53,497 nt of DNA from Propionibacteriaceae bacterium UBA6122 (lineage in GTDB: Bacteria > Actinomycetota > Actinomycetes > Propionibacteriales > Propionibacteriaceae): the NCBI GenBank assembly GCA_002428365.1, contig DIVW01000038.1, forward strand, positions 1 through 53,497, written 5' to 3'. Of the stretch, positions 40,156 through 49,040 are shown piece after piece. The notes beneath the pieces are model-generated. The model did no database searches. It was not told the origin of the DNA and saw only the letters and a list, made by a program, of their open reading frames with translations. Made by a program: the position numbers and the translations under genes. The stretch's first letter is position 1; every line of letters starts with the position of its first letter.

Positions 40156-42107
40156 ACGTCGAACGGACGAACTCGACCCCAGCCCATTGGTGGAGCCTGC
40201 TCGGCCTGGTGCTGGTGCCGCTGCTGATTGCGGGCGGGTTTCTCATCGCCGGGCTAAACACCGATGCCCGACTGCATACCGTCAAAGCCGCCGTGGTAAA
40301 CCTCGACGATCCGGTAACGATCGACGGCAAGTACATTCCATTGGGGCGCCAACTCACCGCCAATCTGGTTGATTCCGAACGGGTGCAAAACCTCACCTGG
40401 ACCCTCGACAACGAGGCCAATGCCCGCGCCGGGCTGGCCACTGGCGCCTACGCGGCGATGGTGATCATTCCGGAAAACTTCTCGGCCGCGGCCACCTCTT
40501 ATGCCGAAGAAGCCAACGAGGCCCAGCGGGCCACTATTCAGCTGTCCACGTCGCCGGTGGCCGGAGTGGCAGATGCCACCTTGGGCAAAGCGGTCGCACT
40601 GGCAGCAACCAACTCCCTGAACGAGACCCTGACTTCGGGCTACCTCGACCAGATTTACCTCGGCTTCAATGACATGGGCGACCAGTTCACCACCATGGCC
40701 GACGGCGCCGATCAGCTTGCTGACGGCCTGGAGGTGCTGAGCTCCAAGACGTCGGCGATGCCTGCCTCCACCCGCAAGTTGGCCAATGGCACCTCCCAGT
40801 ACGTCACCGGGGTGAACAAGTTGGCCGATCAGACCATTGCCGCGCTGCCGCAACAGGTGGAGTTGGCCGCTGGCGTGAGCCAGCTCAGTGATGGTGCCGC
40901 CGGCATCAGCGGCGGCCTCAAGACCTACCAGGACAGCCTTTCGGCCAACGCAAAGGCGGCCAGCGGCGGTGCGACCACTGTCACCAACACCCTGCAAGGG
41001 TTCCTCGGCGGCAGCGTCCCGGAGGCAGCACTGACGGCCACCGTCAACGGCGCCTGCCCGACGGTGTCGACCGGCTCGACGACTGCCGAACTGGTCACAG
41101 CTGCGCAGGTCTGCATCGGCTCGCTCACTGCCACTTCGCAGGCCCTGGCTGGCGCGGCCGCCGGCCTGGAGACCAAGGACGCCACCACCGGGCAGAGCCT
41201 GCTCTCGGGCGCGGCCGGGTTGTCTACTGGCCTCTCGACGCTGGATGAGAAGCTGGCCGACGCCGTACCCGACGTGGCTTCGACCACCAAGAGCCTGAAG
41301 AAGCTGAAGAGCGGCGGCAACGAGCTGGCCGCTGGCACCGATCAACTGGCCGACGGGATGCCAGACCTGACCGACGGCATCGCCCAACTTGCTGATGGCT
41401 CTCGACAGATGGCTGACGGCATCGCCGAAGGCAAGGACAAGCTGCCCAGTTACACCACCTCGGAGCGGGAGAAGCTCGCCGATGTAGTGGCCGCCCCGGT
41501 GTCCACCGACGGCCTGGGCGGGGTGGCTGATCCGAACGTCGGTTGGGTGAGCCTGCTGCTGGTGCTCGCCCTGTGGCTAGGAGCGATGGCCACGTATGTG
41601 GTGCTGAAGTCGGTGGCCCGTGGGCTACTTGGCTCGGCAGAGCCGACCGGCAAGCTGATCGCTGAAGCACTGGCGCCCGGGGTGGCGGTGTTGGCCACCC
41701 AGGCGGTGATGCTGGGGGCTCTGGCTCACCTTGGCTTGAGCTTGTCGTGGCCAAAGACCTTCGAGGTGACTGGCGTGCTGCTGCTGGCATCGGTGGCCTT
41801 TGCGGTGATCAACCACGCGCTGGTCACCTGGGCTGGTGGCTTCGGGCGCCTGATCGCAGTGGTGTTCGCGGTGGTTACCACCGCCTCCACCCTGGTGGCT
41901 GCCTCCCCAGGGTTGCTGACTGCGCTGCGTCCGTTCTCGCCGCTGACTTCGGTGCTCGACGCCGTGCGCGCGGTGATCACCGAATCTGGTGGGGCACCAA
42001 CGGCGACCTTCACCATCATCGGTTGGTTGCTGCTCGGCCTGTTGGCCAGCTCGGTGGGCATCGCCCGCGAGCGCACCACCAACCTGGCCGCCGTGCTCGC
42101 GGTCTAA
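40152..42107 (+). CDS. YhgE/Pip family membrane protein
   Basis: 651 residues. One N-terminal helix (LLGLVLVPLLIAGGFLIAGL), a long extracytoplasmic part (about 40-450) rich in heptad-like repeats such as MADGADQLADGLEVLSS, DQLADGMPDLTDG and QLADGSRQMADG, and a C-terminal bundle of five or six helices resembling ABC-2 permeases. The YhgE/Pip name comes from the lactococcal phage infection protein. In actinobacteria such genes sit beside MMPL and ABC genes under TetR control, as here. It may form a two-component exporter with the MMPL fusion. The ATGA overlap shows co-translation. Confidence 0.85.
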   Translation: MNVERTNSTPAHWWSLLGLVLVPLLIAGGFLIAGLNTDARLHTVKAAVVNLDDPVTIDGKYIPLGRQLTANLVDSERVQNLTWTLDNEANARAGLATGAYAAMVIIPENFSAAATSYAEEANEAQRATIQLSTSPVAGVADATLGKAVALAATNSLNETLTSGYLDQIYLGFNDMGDQFTTMADGADQLADGLEVLSSKTSAMPASTRKLANGTSQYVTGVNKLADQTIAALPQQVELAAGVSQLSDGAAGISGGLKTYQDSLSANAKAASGGATTVTNTLQGFLGGSVPEAALTATVNGACPTVSTGSTTAELVTAAQVCIGSLTATSQALAGAAAGLETKDATTGQSLLSGAAGLSTGLSTLDEKLADAVPDVASTTKSLKKLKSGGNELAAGTDQLADGMPDLTDGIAQLADGSRQMADGIAEGKDKLPSYTTSEREKLADVVAAPVSTDGLGGVADPNVGWVSLLLVLALWLGAMATYVVLKSVARGLLGSAEPTGKLIAEALAPGVAVLATQAVMLGALAHLGLSLSWPKTFEVTGVLLLASVAFAVINHALVTWAGGFGRLIAVVFAVVTTASTLVAASPGLLTALRPFSPLTSVLDAVRAVITESGGAPTATFTIIGWLLLGLLASSVGIARERTTNLAAVLAV

Positions 42108-42139
42108 GGCTTCGACTCGCATGCCCTGAGCCACCACCT

Positions 42140-42320
42140 CAGATCCCTGAGCCAACCACTCCAGATCCCTGAGCCAACCACTCCAGATCCCTGAGCCAAC
42201 CACTCCAGATCCCTGAGCCAACCACTCCAGATCCCTGAGCCTGTCGAAGGGTCACCCCGAGGCTTCGACGGGCTCAGCCAGCTGCGCTTCAGATCCCTGA
42301 GGCTTCGACGGGCTCAGCCA
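42140..42320. repeat. Tandem 22-base array grown from the dispersed repeat, plus inverted copies
   Basis: Four exact 22-base units start at 42140, 42162, 42184 and 42206 (each begins CAGATCCCTGAGCCAACC). A fifth, ending in the standard CCTGAGCCTGTCGAAGGG, starts at 42228. Two inverted copies (GGCTTCGACGGGCTCAGCC) follow at about 42261 and 42301. The last one encodes the C-terminus of the MFS gene on the minus strand. Confidence 0.85.
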
Positions 42321-43656
42321 ACGGCTTCAGTGTCACCGCGCGGGCCTGGCGGTCAAGGCGGTAGCCGAGCAGCACTGGTACGGCCAACAACATGAGCGCG
42401 GCAGGCAGCGCCGCAAACAACACCCGGATTGCCAGCAACGACTCCGGAGCCTGGGCCACATTGGGCACGTAACCAGCTGCCTGCAAGACGAAGCCAGGCA
42501 GCGTGATGCCGATGGTGCGCATGATCTTGTCACTCAGTCCGTAGACGCCGTAGTAGACCCCGGCGTCCCGCTTACCTTCCGGGGCCGCTCCGACGACATC
42601 GGGAAGCATCGCCCACGGCAACACCCAGTGAGCCGACATCCCCAAGCCAATCAGCCCAATGAGCGCGTAGATCACCAGTGGCTGCTCAGGCCCGACGAGA
42701 AACAAGGCGCCGACACCAACTGCGGACATTCCGATACCCAGTCCGTACCCGCGCGCCTTGCCCCAGCGATCAGCGGCCACCTTCCAGGCGGGGACGCCCA
42801 GGCCAATGATCACAAAGAGGACCAGCAACACCGTCTCGACCGCCACCAGGCCACCCACGGCGTAGGTGACGAAGTAGATCAACATGGTCTGCAGCAAGGT
42901 GAACCCCAGCCGGACCAGGCTGAAGGCAGTTAGTAGCGTCCGAAACGACCCGTTGCGCAGCGTTTCCAGCATTGCGCCCAGGAACCGCTGGGGATCGCTG
43001 GTCACCGCCCGCGCCGGTTCGCGGACCCGCCAGGCGACGATGCCCAGCCCGAGGCCGGCCAACCCGCCGAACGTCGCCCCCATGGCTAGGAAGCCCAGTG
43101 CCGGATCGGCGAATTGGCTGACAATCATTCGGGTTGCGACTCCACCCAGGACGTAGCCGAGCACGGTGCCCACGGCGGCCACCGCCATCAGGCTGGTCCG
43201 CTCGTCGTAGTCCTCGGTCATCTCTGCACCCAGCGCGTTGAGGGGCACGCTGACCATCGTGTAGAGGGTGTCGAACACCGAGTAAGTGACCGCGATCCAC
43301 ACGAACGCCCAGATCGAATCCAGGCCGCGCGGCACCGAGAACAGCAGCACTGTCACTAAGGCCAACGGCACTGCCCCGTAAACCAAATAGACCCGACGCC
43401 GACCGTGGCGCGAGTGCGTCCGGTCGCTCAGCCAGCCCATCAGCGGATCGTTGGCTGTGTCCCAGACCTTGCCAATCAACAGCGCCAAGCTGGCGATCGC
43501 CGGTGGCACCAAGGCCACGTCGGTGTAGAAGTTGAGCAGAAAGATCGAGGTGGCCGAGATCAGCAGGGTCATCGAAAAGCCGCCGGCCGAAAAGGCCAGC
43601 TTCTGGCTCAGCGGGATGCGAACTCCGGCTGGCGCAGTCATAGTGTCCGGCTTCAC
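42289..43656 (-). CDS. MFS transporter of the GPH (MFS_2) family
   Basis: 455 residues, about 12 helices. Family marks: IGKVWDTANDPLMGWLSDRTHSRHGRRR (loop 2-3 signature), SVPLNALGAEMTEDYDERT and the central loop VREPARAVTSDPQRF. The GPH family includes sugar and glycoside symporters and relatives of animal MFSD2 lysolipid carriers. The stop/start overlap with an acyl ligase (GTG at 43656 over TGA) and a nearby acyltransferase favour a lipid or lysolipid over a sugar. The final residues (LAEPVEASGI) are encoded by the dispersed repeat. Confidence 0.8.
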   Translation of the reverse strand: MKPDTMTAPAGVRIPLSQKLAFSAGGFSMTLLISATSIFLLNFYTDVALVPPAIASLALLIGKVWDTANDPLMGWLSDRTHSRHGRRRVYLVYGAVPLALVTVLLFSVPRGLDSIWAFVWIAVTYSVFDTLYTMVSVPLNALGAEMTEDYDERTSLMAVAAVGTVLGYVLGGVATRMIVSQFADPALGFLAMGATFGGLAGLGLGIVAWRVREPARAVTSDPQRFLGAMLETLRNGSFRTLLTAFSLVRLGFTLLQTMLIYFVTYAVGGLVAVETVLLVLFVIIGLGVPAWKVAADRWGKARGYGLGIGMSAVGVGALFLVGPEQPLVIYALIGLIGLGMSAHWVLPWAMLPDVVGAAPEGKRDAGVYYGVYGLSDKIMRTIGITLPGFVLQAAGYVPNVAQAPESLLAIRVLFAALPAALMLLAVPVLLGYRLDRQARAVTLKPLAEPVEASGI

Positions 43657-45260
43657 TTGGCCACCAACCCAGCGCGTAAGTCGCGCCGCAACACCTTGTT
43701 CAGGTAGCTGCGGGGAAGCTCATCGAGCACCTCGATCCGCGCTGGCACCTGCCATTCGGGTAGGTGCTCGGCTAGGAAGGTCGCCAACTCCTGGCGGACC
43801 TCCTCAACCGGATGCTCGCGCCAGGAACGCCGCAGGGAAGCCGCCAACACCAGCAGTCCGTCTTCGTCGGCGATCAGGCAGGCCTCTTTGATTGCCGGGT
43901 GCTCGTGCACCACCTCTTCGACTTCCCTGGGGAAGACCCGGTGCTCACCAGTGCCGATCACGTCCACGTCTCGATCCAGGATCACCAAGCGGCCCGCCGC
44001 GTCGAGGTAGCCGAAATCGCGGGTTCGCAGGAAGCCGTCGCGGAAGGCCTTTGCAGTCAGATCGGGCTGACCCCAGTAGCCACTGAAAGTGGTGGGGCTT
44101 TGGACCTCCACCTCGCCGCGCTCACCCGGCCCGAGCTCGACGCCGGCCGCAGTGACGATCCGCACCCTGGCTTGTGGGACGGGGCGCCCCACCGAGCGAA
44201 GGACCTCCCTTGGGGCGGGATCGTGGTCGACCCCGTGGTCTTCCATCTGCAGCAGGCTGACCGGTGGCAGCACCTCCGCCATGCCGTAGCCCTGCTGCAG
44301 GATTGCGCCGAAACGACGGACGGCCTCGGCCACCTTGGCCGAGGGGGTTGGTGCGGTGCCGTAGATGATGTTGCGCAGCGAACTCAGGTCGTACTGGTCA
44401 AGGTCGGGCCAATCGAGCAGATCGATCAGGGTTGAGGGCGTCACGAATACCCGGGTAACTCGATGCCGCTGGATAGCCTCAATCAAGGTGGCGGTGCGGC
44501 AATCAGCGGGGATCACCAAGGTTGTCCCGCCGGCAAGGCTCGGCAGGATTAGCCCACTCCCTGCTCCCGAGATCGGCATGCCGGGCATCGATACGTCCTG
44601 GCCGCCCAGGCGCACCCGCACGTTGAGCACCGAAAGCCGCAGGCTGGTCAGCAGGATGCCCTGGGTGGCGGACAGCGCCTTAGGCGAACCGGTCGTACCC
44701 GAGGTGAAGCCCAGGCTGGCCAGGTCGGAGGCTTTCAGCTGTTCCCGGCAACGCAGCGGCCGGCCGGCATCGATGAGCTGTTGGTGCTGCTCGGCATTAG
44801 CCACCAGCAGAGTGCCCGGGAAGGAGTCGGTTAACAACTGCCCGACATCGGGCCGGGTCTGGTGGTCGTAGAAGAACGCCTTGGGTTTGGCATCGGCCAG
44901 TGCGGACGCGATCACCTTGAGTTCATGGACCGAGGTGAAGCCGATGAGCACCGCACCCAACTCGTAGCCAGCCAGCAGGATCTCGAGTTGATCCTGACCT
45001 CCGGAGGCGACATACCCAACCCGGTCGCCGCGGCGGACCCCGCGAGCAGCCAGCGAATCGGCCAATCGCCACACCCGGTCGGCCAACTGCGCGAACGTCA
45101 ACTGGCCAGCAGGAGTGATCAAAGCGATTCGTTGGCCATAGCGACGAGCCGCAACCCGCAGCAGATCCCTGGGCACCCGAAACTGCTGCAAATACCGGGC
45201 GACAAGCCACCCCGCCGGGATCGAAAACCCACGCTTAACGGACTCCAGATACCGGCGCAT
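43653..45260 (-). CDS. AMP-forming acyl-CoA/acyl-ACP synthetase
   Basis: 535 residues of the ANL family. The phosphate-binding loop LGFTSGTTGSPKA (about residue 190), the QGYGMAE motif, GYLDAAGRLVILDRDVDVI and the C-terminal lysine in SYLNKVLRRDL are present, so the enzyme should activate a carboxylic acid as acyl-AMP and pass it to CoA or ACP. The acid is not predictable. The start is ATG 45260 or GTG 45266. It is joined to the MFS gene by a 4-base overlap. A PlsC-like gene lies 103 bases upstream on the same strand. Confidence 0.85.
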   Translation of the reverse strand: MRRYLESVKRGFSIPAGWLVARYLQQFRVPRDLLRVAARRYGQRIALITPAGQLTFAQLADRVWRLADSLAARGVRRGDRVGYVASGGQDQLEILLAGYELGAVLIGFTSVHELKVIASALADAKPKAFFYDHQTRPDVGQLLTDSFPGTLLVANAEQHQQLIDAGRPLRCREQLKASDLASLGFTSGTTGSPKALSATQGILLTSLRLSVLNVRVRLGGQDVSMPGMPISGAGSGLILPSLAGGTTLVIPADCRTATLIEAIQRHRVTRVFVTPSTLIDLLDWPDLDQYDLSSLRNIIYGTAPTPSAKVAEAVRRFGAILQQGYGMAEVLPPVSLLQMEDHGVDHDPAPREVLRSVGRPVPQARVRIVTAAGVELGPGERGEVEVQSPTTFSGYWGQPDLTAKAFRDGFLRTRDFGYLDAAGRLVILDRDVDVIGTGEHRVFPREVEEVVHEHPAIKEACLIADEDGLLVLAASLRRSWREHPVEEVRQELATFLAEHLPEWQVPARIEVLDELPRSYLNKVLRRDLRAGLVAK

Positions 45261-45309
45261 CAGCACACCATAGTGGCGTAAACCGGGCTAAGTTCCCGGA
45301 GCCCCGGAC

Positions 45310-45356
45310 GGTCTCAGCCCACGCGACGGGCTTCGACGGGCTCAGCCCACTGGGCC
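45310..45356. repeat. Dispersed intergenic repeat
   Basis: GGGCTTCGACGGGCTCAGCC (45327-45346) with a degenerate copy just before it (GACGGTCTCAGCC). It lies between the acyltransferase and acyl-ligase genes, so it is transcribed if they form one operon. Confidence 0.7.
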
Positions 45357-45362
45357 TGCTTC

Positions 45363-46202
45363 TCAGCCAGCTTCGGCGTGGTGTTCCAGCTCTTCTTTGG
45401 GTTCGGAGCGGCGCTTCTTCGCTGCCTTGGGCTCAGCCACGATCGGCTCAGCTGCCGGCTGGGGTGCCCGGTCGGCCGCAGCGGTGCGCAGCGCGACCGC
45501 CCGATGGAAATCGGACTGAGTTGGCATGCCGTAGGCCCTGGCGGTGGTGTCGTGCATTTCGACCACATAGCGGTTAATCCGCTCAGCGAACTGATGAGCG
45601 ATCTCGCCCGGAGAGGCTCGTAGCGGGCGTCCGAACACGATGTGAACGTGCGGACGTCCAGGCACTGGCACCGTTGCCCCGTACGGCATCGCGGCATAGG
45701 CGCCGACCAGCGCGATCGGCAGCACTGGCACGTTGCGGGAGATGCTCAAAGCGGCCGCGCCCGGAGTGAAACGCCCCATTGCACCAGTGCGTGACCGGGT
45801 GCCCTCGGGGAAGATGAGCAGCGGCACGCCCTCAGTCAGCAGGACGCCAGCCATGCCGCGCCGGTTGCGCGCACCCTGGCGCTCCACCGGGAAGGAGTTG
45901 AAGAACAAGGTGGTCGGTAACGCCTTGTACCAGGACTGGAAGAAGTAGTCGGAGGCCGCACCAGCTGACAAATTCCTTGACAGCCGCCGAGGCAGCCCGC
46001 CGAAGATCAGCGGGGCGTCCACATGGCTGGAGTGGTTGGCCACCGCGATGAACGGTGCCTTCAGGGAATCCAGGTTTCGCCGACCATGAATGTGGACCGA
46101 CAACGCCGACCACATGTACGGCTTCATCACCAGGTGTTGCGCGGCGAAGCGCGCCGCGCCCGGTAACGGCGAGGTATACCTGTTGGTTTTGGGTTCAGAC
46201 AC
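45363..46202 (-). CDS. PlsC-like lysophospholipid acyltransferase
   Basis: 279 residues. Acyltransferase motif I is NHSSHVDAP (H-x4-D), motif II-like FNSFPVERQG and motif III FPEGTRSRTGAMGRF are all intact. A C-terminal tail of about 45 residues is rich in Ala, Glu and Lys and ends EELEHHAEAG. The enzyme adds an acyl chain to a lysophospholipid or 1-acylglycerol-3-phosphate at the membrane. The GTG at 46202 is preferred over the longer frame to 46253 because TGGAGGGG precedes it by 5 bases. Context (acyl ligase, MFS) suggests lysolipid repair. Confidence 0.85.
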   Translation of the reverse strand: MSEPKTNRYTSPLPGAARFAAQHLVMKPYMWSALSVHIHGRRNLDSLKAPFIAVANHSSHVDAPLIFGGLPRRLSRNLSAGAASDYFFQSWYKALPTTLFFNSFPVERQGARNRRGMAGVLLTEGVPLLIFPEGTRSRTGAMGRFTPGAAALSISRNVPVLPIALVGAYAAMPYGATVPVPGRPHVHIVFGRPLRASPGEIAHQFAERINRYVVEMHDTTARAYGMPTQSDFHRAVALRTAAADRAPQPAAEPIVAEPKAAKKRRSEPKEELEHHAEAG

Positions 46203-46267
46203 CGGTCCCCTCCAGTTGGCGAACCAGACGAGTGTCCCACTGAACCGCGCCACAAGCCAGAAGGGGT

Positions 46268-47032
46268 TCAGTCGCGGCTACGCACCAACTGCCGCGAAAC
46301 CCACCGAACCGCCGGACGGGGCAGCGCGCCCAGCCCGAAAGCGGCCAGCTTCCAGCGCAGCGTCGGCACCGACAACACCTTGCCCCGGTCGGTGTCGGCC
46401 AACGCCTTGGTCGCGCAGGTTTTGGCGTCCACCCAGATCCAGTCGGGAATCGAAGAGGTGGCTATCCCGGCTCGCTCGTGGAATTCGGTGCGCACCCAGC
46501 CGGGGCACAACGCGGTGGCCGTAACTCCGGTGCCAGCCAACTCGACGGCCAGCCCTTCGGTAAACACCTTGACCCAGGCCTTCACCGCCGAGTAATTGCC
46601 CTGGGTCACCCAGGCTGAGAGTGAGGCGACATTGAGAATCCGCCCGTGGCCGCGGCGGCGCATCGCCTGGGCCGCGGCTGTGCTGAGCTCGAGGACCGCA
46701 AGACACATCACGTCCAGTGCGCGACGGTGCTCGCTGCCGTCAGCATCGAGCACGTGGTTGGTCAATCCGAAACCGGCGTTGTTGACCAGCAGCTCGACCG
46801 GATGCGTGACGTCGGCAACCCGTGCCGAAACCAGCGCCAACTGCGCTGGGTCAGCCAGGTCGGCTACCAACACCTCCACCGCCACCTGCTGGGTGCGCAA
46901 TTCAACAGCCAGCGCCTCCAACCGGATGCCGTCTCGGGCCACCAGTACCAAGTCGTCGCCGCGTTCGGCGCAGGCGGCGGCGATTGCGGCACCAAGCCCA
47001 GCGCTGGCTCCAGTAATACAAACGGTCGGCAT
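46268..47032 (-). CDS. Short-chain dehydrogenase/reductase
   Basis: 254 residues, classical SDR. Cofactor loop TGASAGLG (7-14), NNAG (about 88-91) and the active site Ser in NVASLSAW with Y-SAV-K (YSAVKAWVKVF). Arg33 after the second strand (VLVARD) suggests NADP. SDRs with a C-terminal extension such as FGLGALPRPAVRWVSRQLV often act on fatty acyl groups or lipids and are membrane-associated, which fits the neighbouring acyltransferase (66 bases downstream). The substrate is unknown. The ATG follows no strong ribosome site. Confidence 0.85.
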   Translation of the reverse strand: MPTVCITGASAGLGAAIAAACAERGDDLVLVARDGIRLEALAVELRTQQVAVEVLVADLADPAQLALVSARVADVTHPVELLVNNAGFGLTNHVLDADGSEHRRALDVMCLAVLELSTAAAQAMRRRGHGRILNVASLSAWVTQGNYSAVKAWVKVFTEGLAVELAGTGVTATALCPGWVRTEFHERAGIATSSIPDWIWVDAKTCATKALADTDRGKVLSVPTLRWKLAAFGLGALPRPAVRWVSRQLVRSRD

Positions 47033-47072
47033 GGCGGCACGCTACTGCATCCAATAGCGGCCAACGCAGCCC

Positions 47073-47762
47073 TCAAGCGGCCAACAAATCGGCTCGGGCT
47101 GCCAATCGACGCAGGCTCCGACTGCAGCGGTAACGCACCAACTCCGGGCTGATACCCAGCTCCGCCCCGGCCCGGGCGCTGGACAGCCCAGCCACATAGA
47201 CCAGCCAAAGGGTGTGGTGACCGCGCTCGTCGAGCAAACCCAACGAGCGGGCTTGGGCCAGCGTGCTGACCGCGTTGAGCTCGGCGGTCGGCTCGCGACC
47301 CGCCACCGACGGTGGCCCCGCTAGGCCCTCCCCGGCAGCTAAGCGGCGCCGCAGCCCCCAAGCCAGGTTCGCCGCGATCGATCGGGGTCGACGGGACACC
47401 GGATACTCCGCGATAGCCACCCAGAGCTCCGAAACCGCCTCGGCGAACCGCTCGTCGCTGCCAGCGCTGAGCAACACCGCCTTACCGAGCATCGCTTGCA
47501 ACACGGTCCGCCAGGCCACCGACTCGCCTTCGGCCCCCAATCGGAGCAGCGCACCCAGGATCACATCTGGTGCGGACGGAATCAGGGCGAGCAGGTCGCC
47601 GAGATCATCAGCGACGCTCAAGGCAGGAAACCGCCGCGCCCACCCGGCCACCAGCGGTGCTGAGCGGGGCACGAGCTCGTTCCACTCGTAATTCAACGAA
47701 ATCAGGGTTGGGCTGGTCACTGGACCAGCGTCATGAGCGGGTGTTGTCAGCAGTGTTGTCAT
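47073..47762 (-). CDS. Protein with a sigma-70 region-4-like C-terminus
   Basis: 229 residues. The last 60 (LGLLDERGHHTLWLVYVAGLSSARAGAELGISPELVRYRCSRSLRRL, in separate pieces) look like the sigma region 4 or LuxR-type helix-turn-helix that reads -35 boxes. The first 165 residues have no recognisable sigma region 2, so it is not an ordinary ECF sigma factor. It may be a sigma-like regulator or a remnant. It is leftward, 40 bases upstream of the SDR gene, and divergent from the LCP genes. The start is ATG at 47762. Confidence 0.6.
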   Translation of the reverse strand: MTTLLTTPAHDAGPVTSPTLISLNYEWNELVPRSAPLVAGWARRFPALSVADDLGDLLALIPSAPDVILGALLRLGAEGESVAWRTVLQAMLGKAVLLSAGSDERFAEAVSELWVAIAEYPVSRRPRSIAANLAWGLRRRLAAGEGLAGPPSVAGREPTAELNAVSTLAQARSLGLLDERGHHTLWLVYVAGLSSARAGAELGISPELVRYRCSRSLRRLAARADLLAA

Positions 47763-48125
47763 GCGCTATCACGGTGGTGTCATCCGCTTTCCCGACTCCG
47801 GAGAGCAGCCTAAGAACAATTCGGCACAACACCCATATGGGGACATGCCATCGCCTGCGTTTGGAAGTACAATTGAGGCGTACTCATCCGGGGTTGGCGG
47901 CCGGTTCAACCGTCATCAAGTTCGCCCAGAGGGCCACTCGGAGTCCAGTGGCCCTCTGGTGCCAGCAAGGCGGCCGCTCCGGCCACCTTGATCGGCAGCC
48001 GATTCAGTCTCAGCGGCGATGATCACCACCACCTCAGCCAGCATCTATCGTGGCTGCGGCTTGTCCGCGCCTAACGGCCTTGGGCGGGGCCGTAATCTTG
48101 GTGTGTTCGGCACTGAAAGGACTGC
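47763..48125. other. Non-coding region with a strong hairpin before the LCP genes
   Basis: CCAGAGGGCCACT (47926-47938) pairs perfectly with AGTGGCCCTCTGG (47947-47959) around an 8-base loop. A rightward frame of 76 codons at 47761 covers part of the region but has no recognisable domain. The hairpin inside it would suit the end of a short transcript, so a small RNA or short gene is possible. Promoters of the sigma-like gene and the LCP gene must lie here. Confidence 0.45.
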
Positions 48126-49040
48126 ATGCAACTCCGCCCGGCGGCGCCGCCGAAGAAAGGCCTGATCGAAAAGGTGGCTCTGTTCACCTTGGTCGGCCTC
48201 TCTGTGCTGTCCCTGATCGGGGTAACGCTGGTCACCGTTTACTTGAACCGGCTCAGCGATAGCACCTCAGCCTTGACCCGCTCGGAGCCAATGCCAGCCT
48301 ACGTTGGGCAACCTCAGCCGGTGGTGGCCGCGAACGGCAGCTCCCCAATGAACTTCCTGGTGCTGGTCACCTCGAGGAATTCGCTCCATTCGGTGGTGGT
48401 CGCCAACCTCTCTGCCTCCCGCCGCAACCTCACCCTCATCACCGTGCCAGCCGACCTCACCGTGAACAGCGGCTCGAACCAGACGCTGGCCTCAACTTTC
48501 GCGATGGACCCGGCGATCACCGTCCGCGCGATGGAGAAGCTGACCACCGCCAAGATGGACCATCAGATTCGCCTCGACCTTGATTGCCTGGCCGGCACCA
48601 TCGACGCCACCGGAGGGGTGCAGTTCGGTGGCACTCGGATGAGTGGGCAGCAGGCCGTCGGCACGACTCGGGGGAGCACTGATTCGACAGCGGCAGCCGC
48701 CTCGGCCGGTTGGCTGGTTCGAGCTGCTTTGATCAGTGCCAATAACCACTTCAGCGTGCTGGATCCGGCCCGGTTCAGCAAGACCGTCGATCTGGTGCAG
48801 CCCTGCTTGACCCTCGACTCCGGGCTCACCGCCGAGGTCATTCAGGCCACCCTGGTTGAGAGCAGCGTCCATCCGGAGGACACTCGGCTGTGGCCGCTAA
48901 CCGCTGCATCAGGGGCCGCTGGCACCACGGCATCACCGGCCGCGCTTGACGCATTGCAGCTTGCCTTGGCCGCCCCGGAACTGGTGTCTACTGAGCAATA
49001 CCACCAAGCAGCATTCCTACCCCTGGAGCCGCCCCGATGA
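48126..49040 (+). CDS. Degenerate LytR-CpsA-Psr (LCP) protein
   Basis: 304 residues. One membrane helix (about 18-40) and then a domain that aligns along its length with the canonical LCP protein at 49209. SRN matches the SDSRN strand, HSVVVANLSASRRNLTLITVPADLTV matches the strand carrying catalytic residues, and DHQIRLDLDCLAGTIDATGGV matches the DVGGV segment. Key residues are lost: Asp of SDSR is Thr, Asp of SDTLM is Val, Arg of LPRD is Ala, and the YVRxR arginines are missing. It is probably an inactive partner or lipid-binding regulator. It overlaps the micro-protein gene by 4 bases. Confidence 0.72.
   Translation: MQLRPAAPPKKGLIEKVALFTLVGLSVLSLIGVTLVTVYLNRLSDSTSALTRSEPMPAYVGQPQPVVAANGSSPMNFLVLVTSRNSLHSVVVANLSASRRNLTLITVPADLTVNSGSNQTLASTFAMDPAITVRAMEKLTTAKMDHQIRLDLDCLAGTIDATGGVQFGGTRMSGQQAVGTTRGSTDSTAAAASAGWLVRAALISANNHFSVLDPARFSKTVDLVQPCLTLDSGLTAEVIQATLVESSVHPEDTRLWPLTAASGAAGTTASPAALDALQLALAAPELVSTEQYHQAAFLPLEPPR

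Noticed and set aside
42140..42245. Possible CRISPR array
   Set aside because: Units are contiguous without spacers and no cas genes are present; it is a tandem expansion of the dispersed repeat.
47761..47991. 76-codon frame between the sigma-like and LCP genes
   Set aside because: It starts on the palindromic CATG of the opposite gene, has no ribosome site or domain, and contains a terminator-like hairpin. It is kept only as a possible small RNA region.
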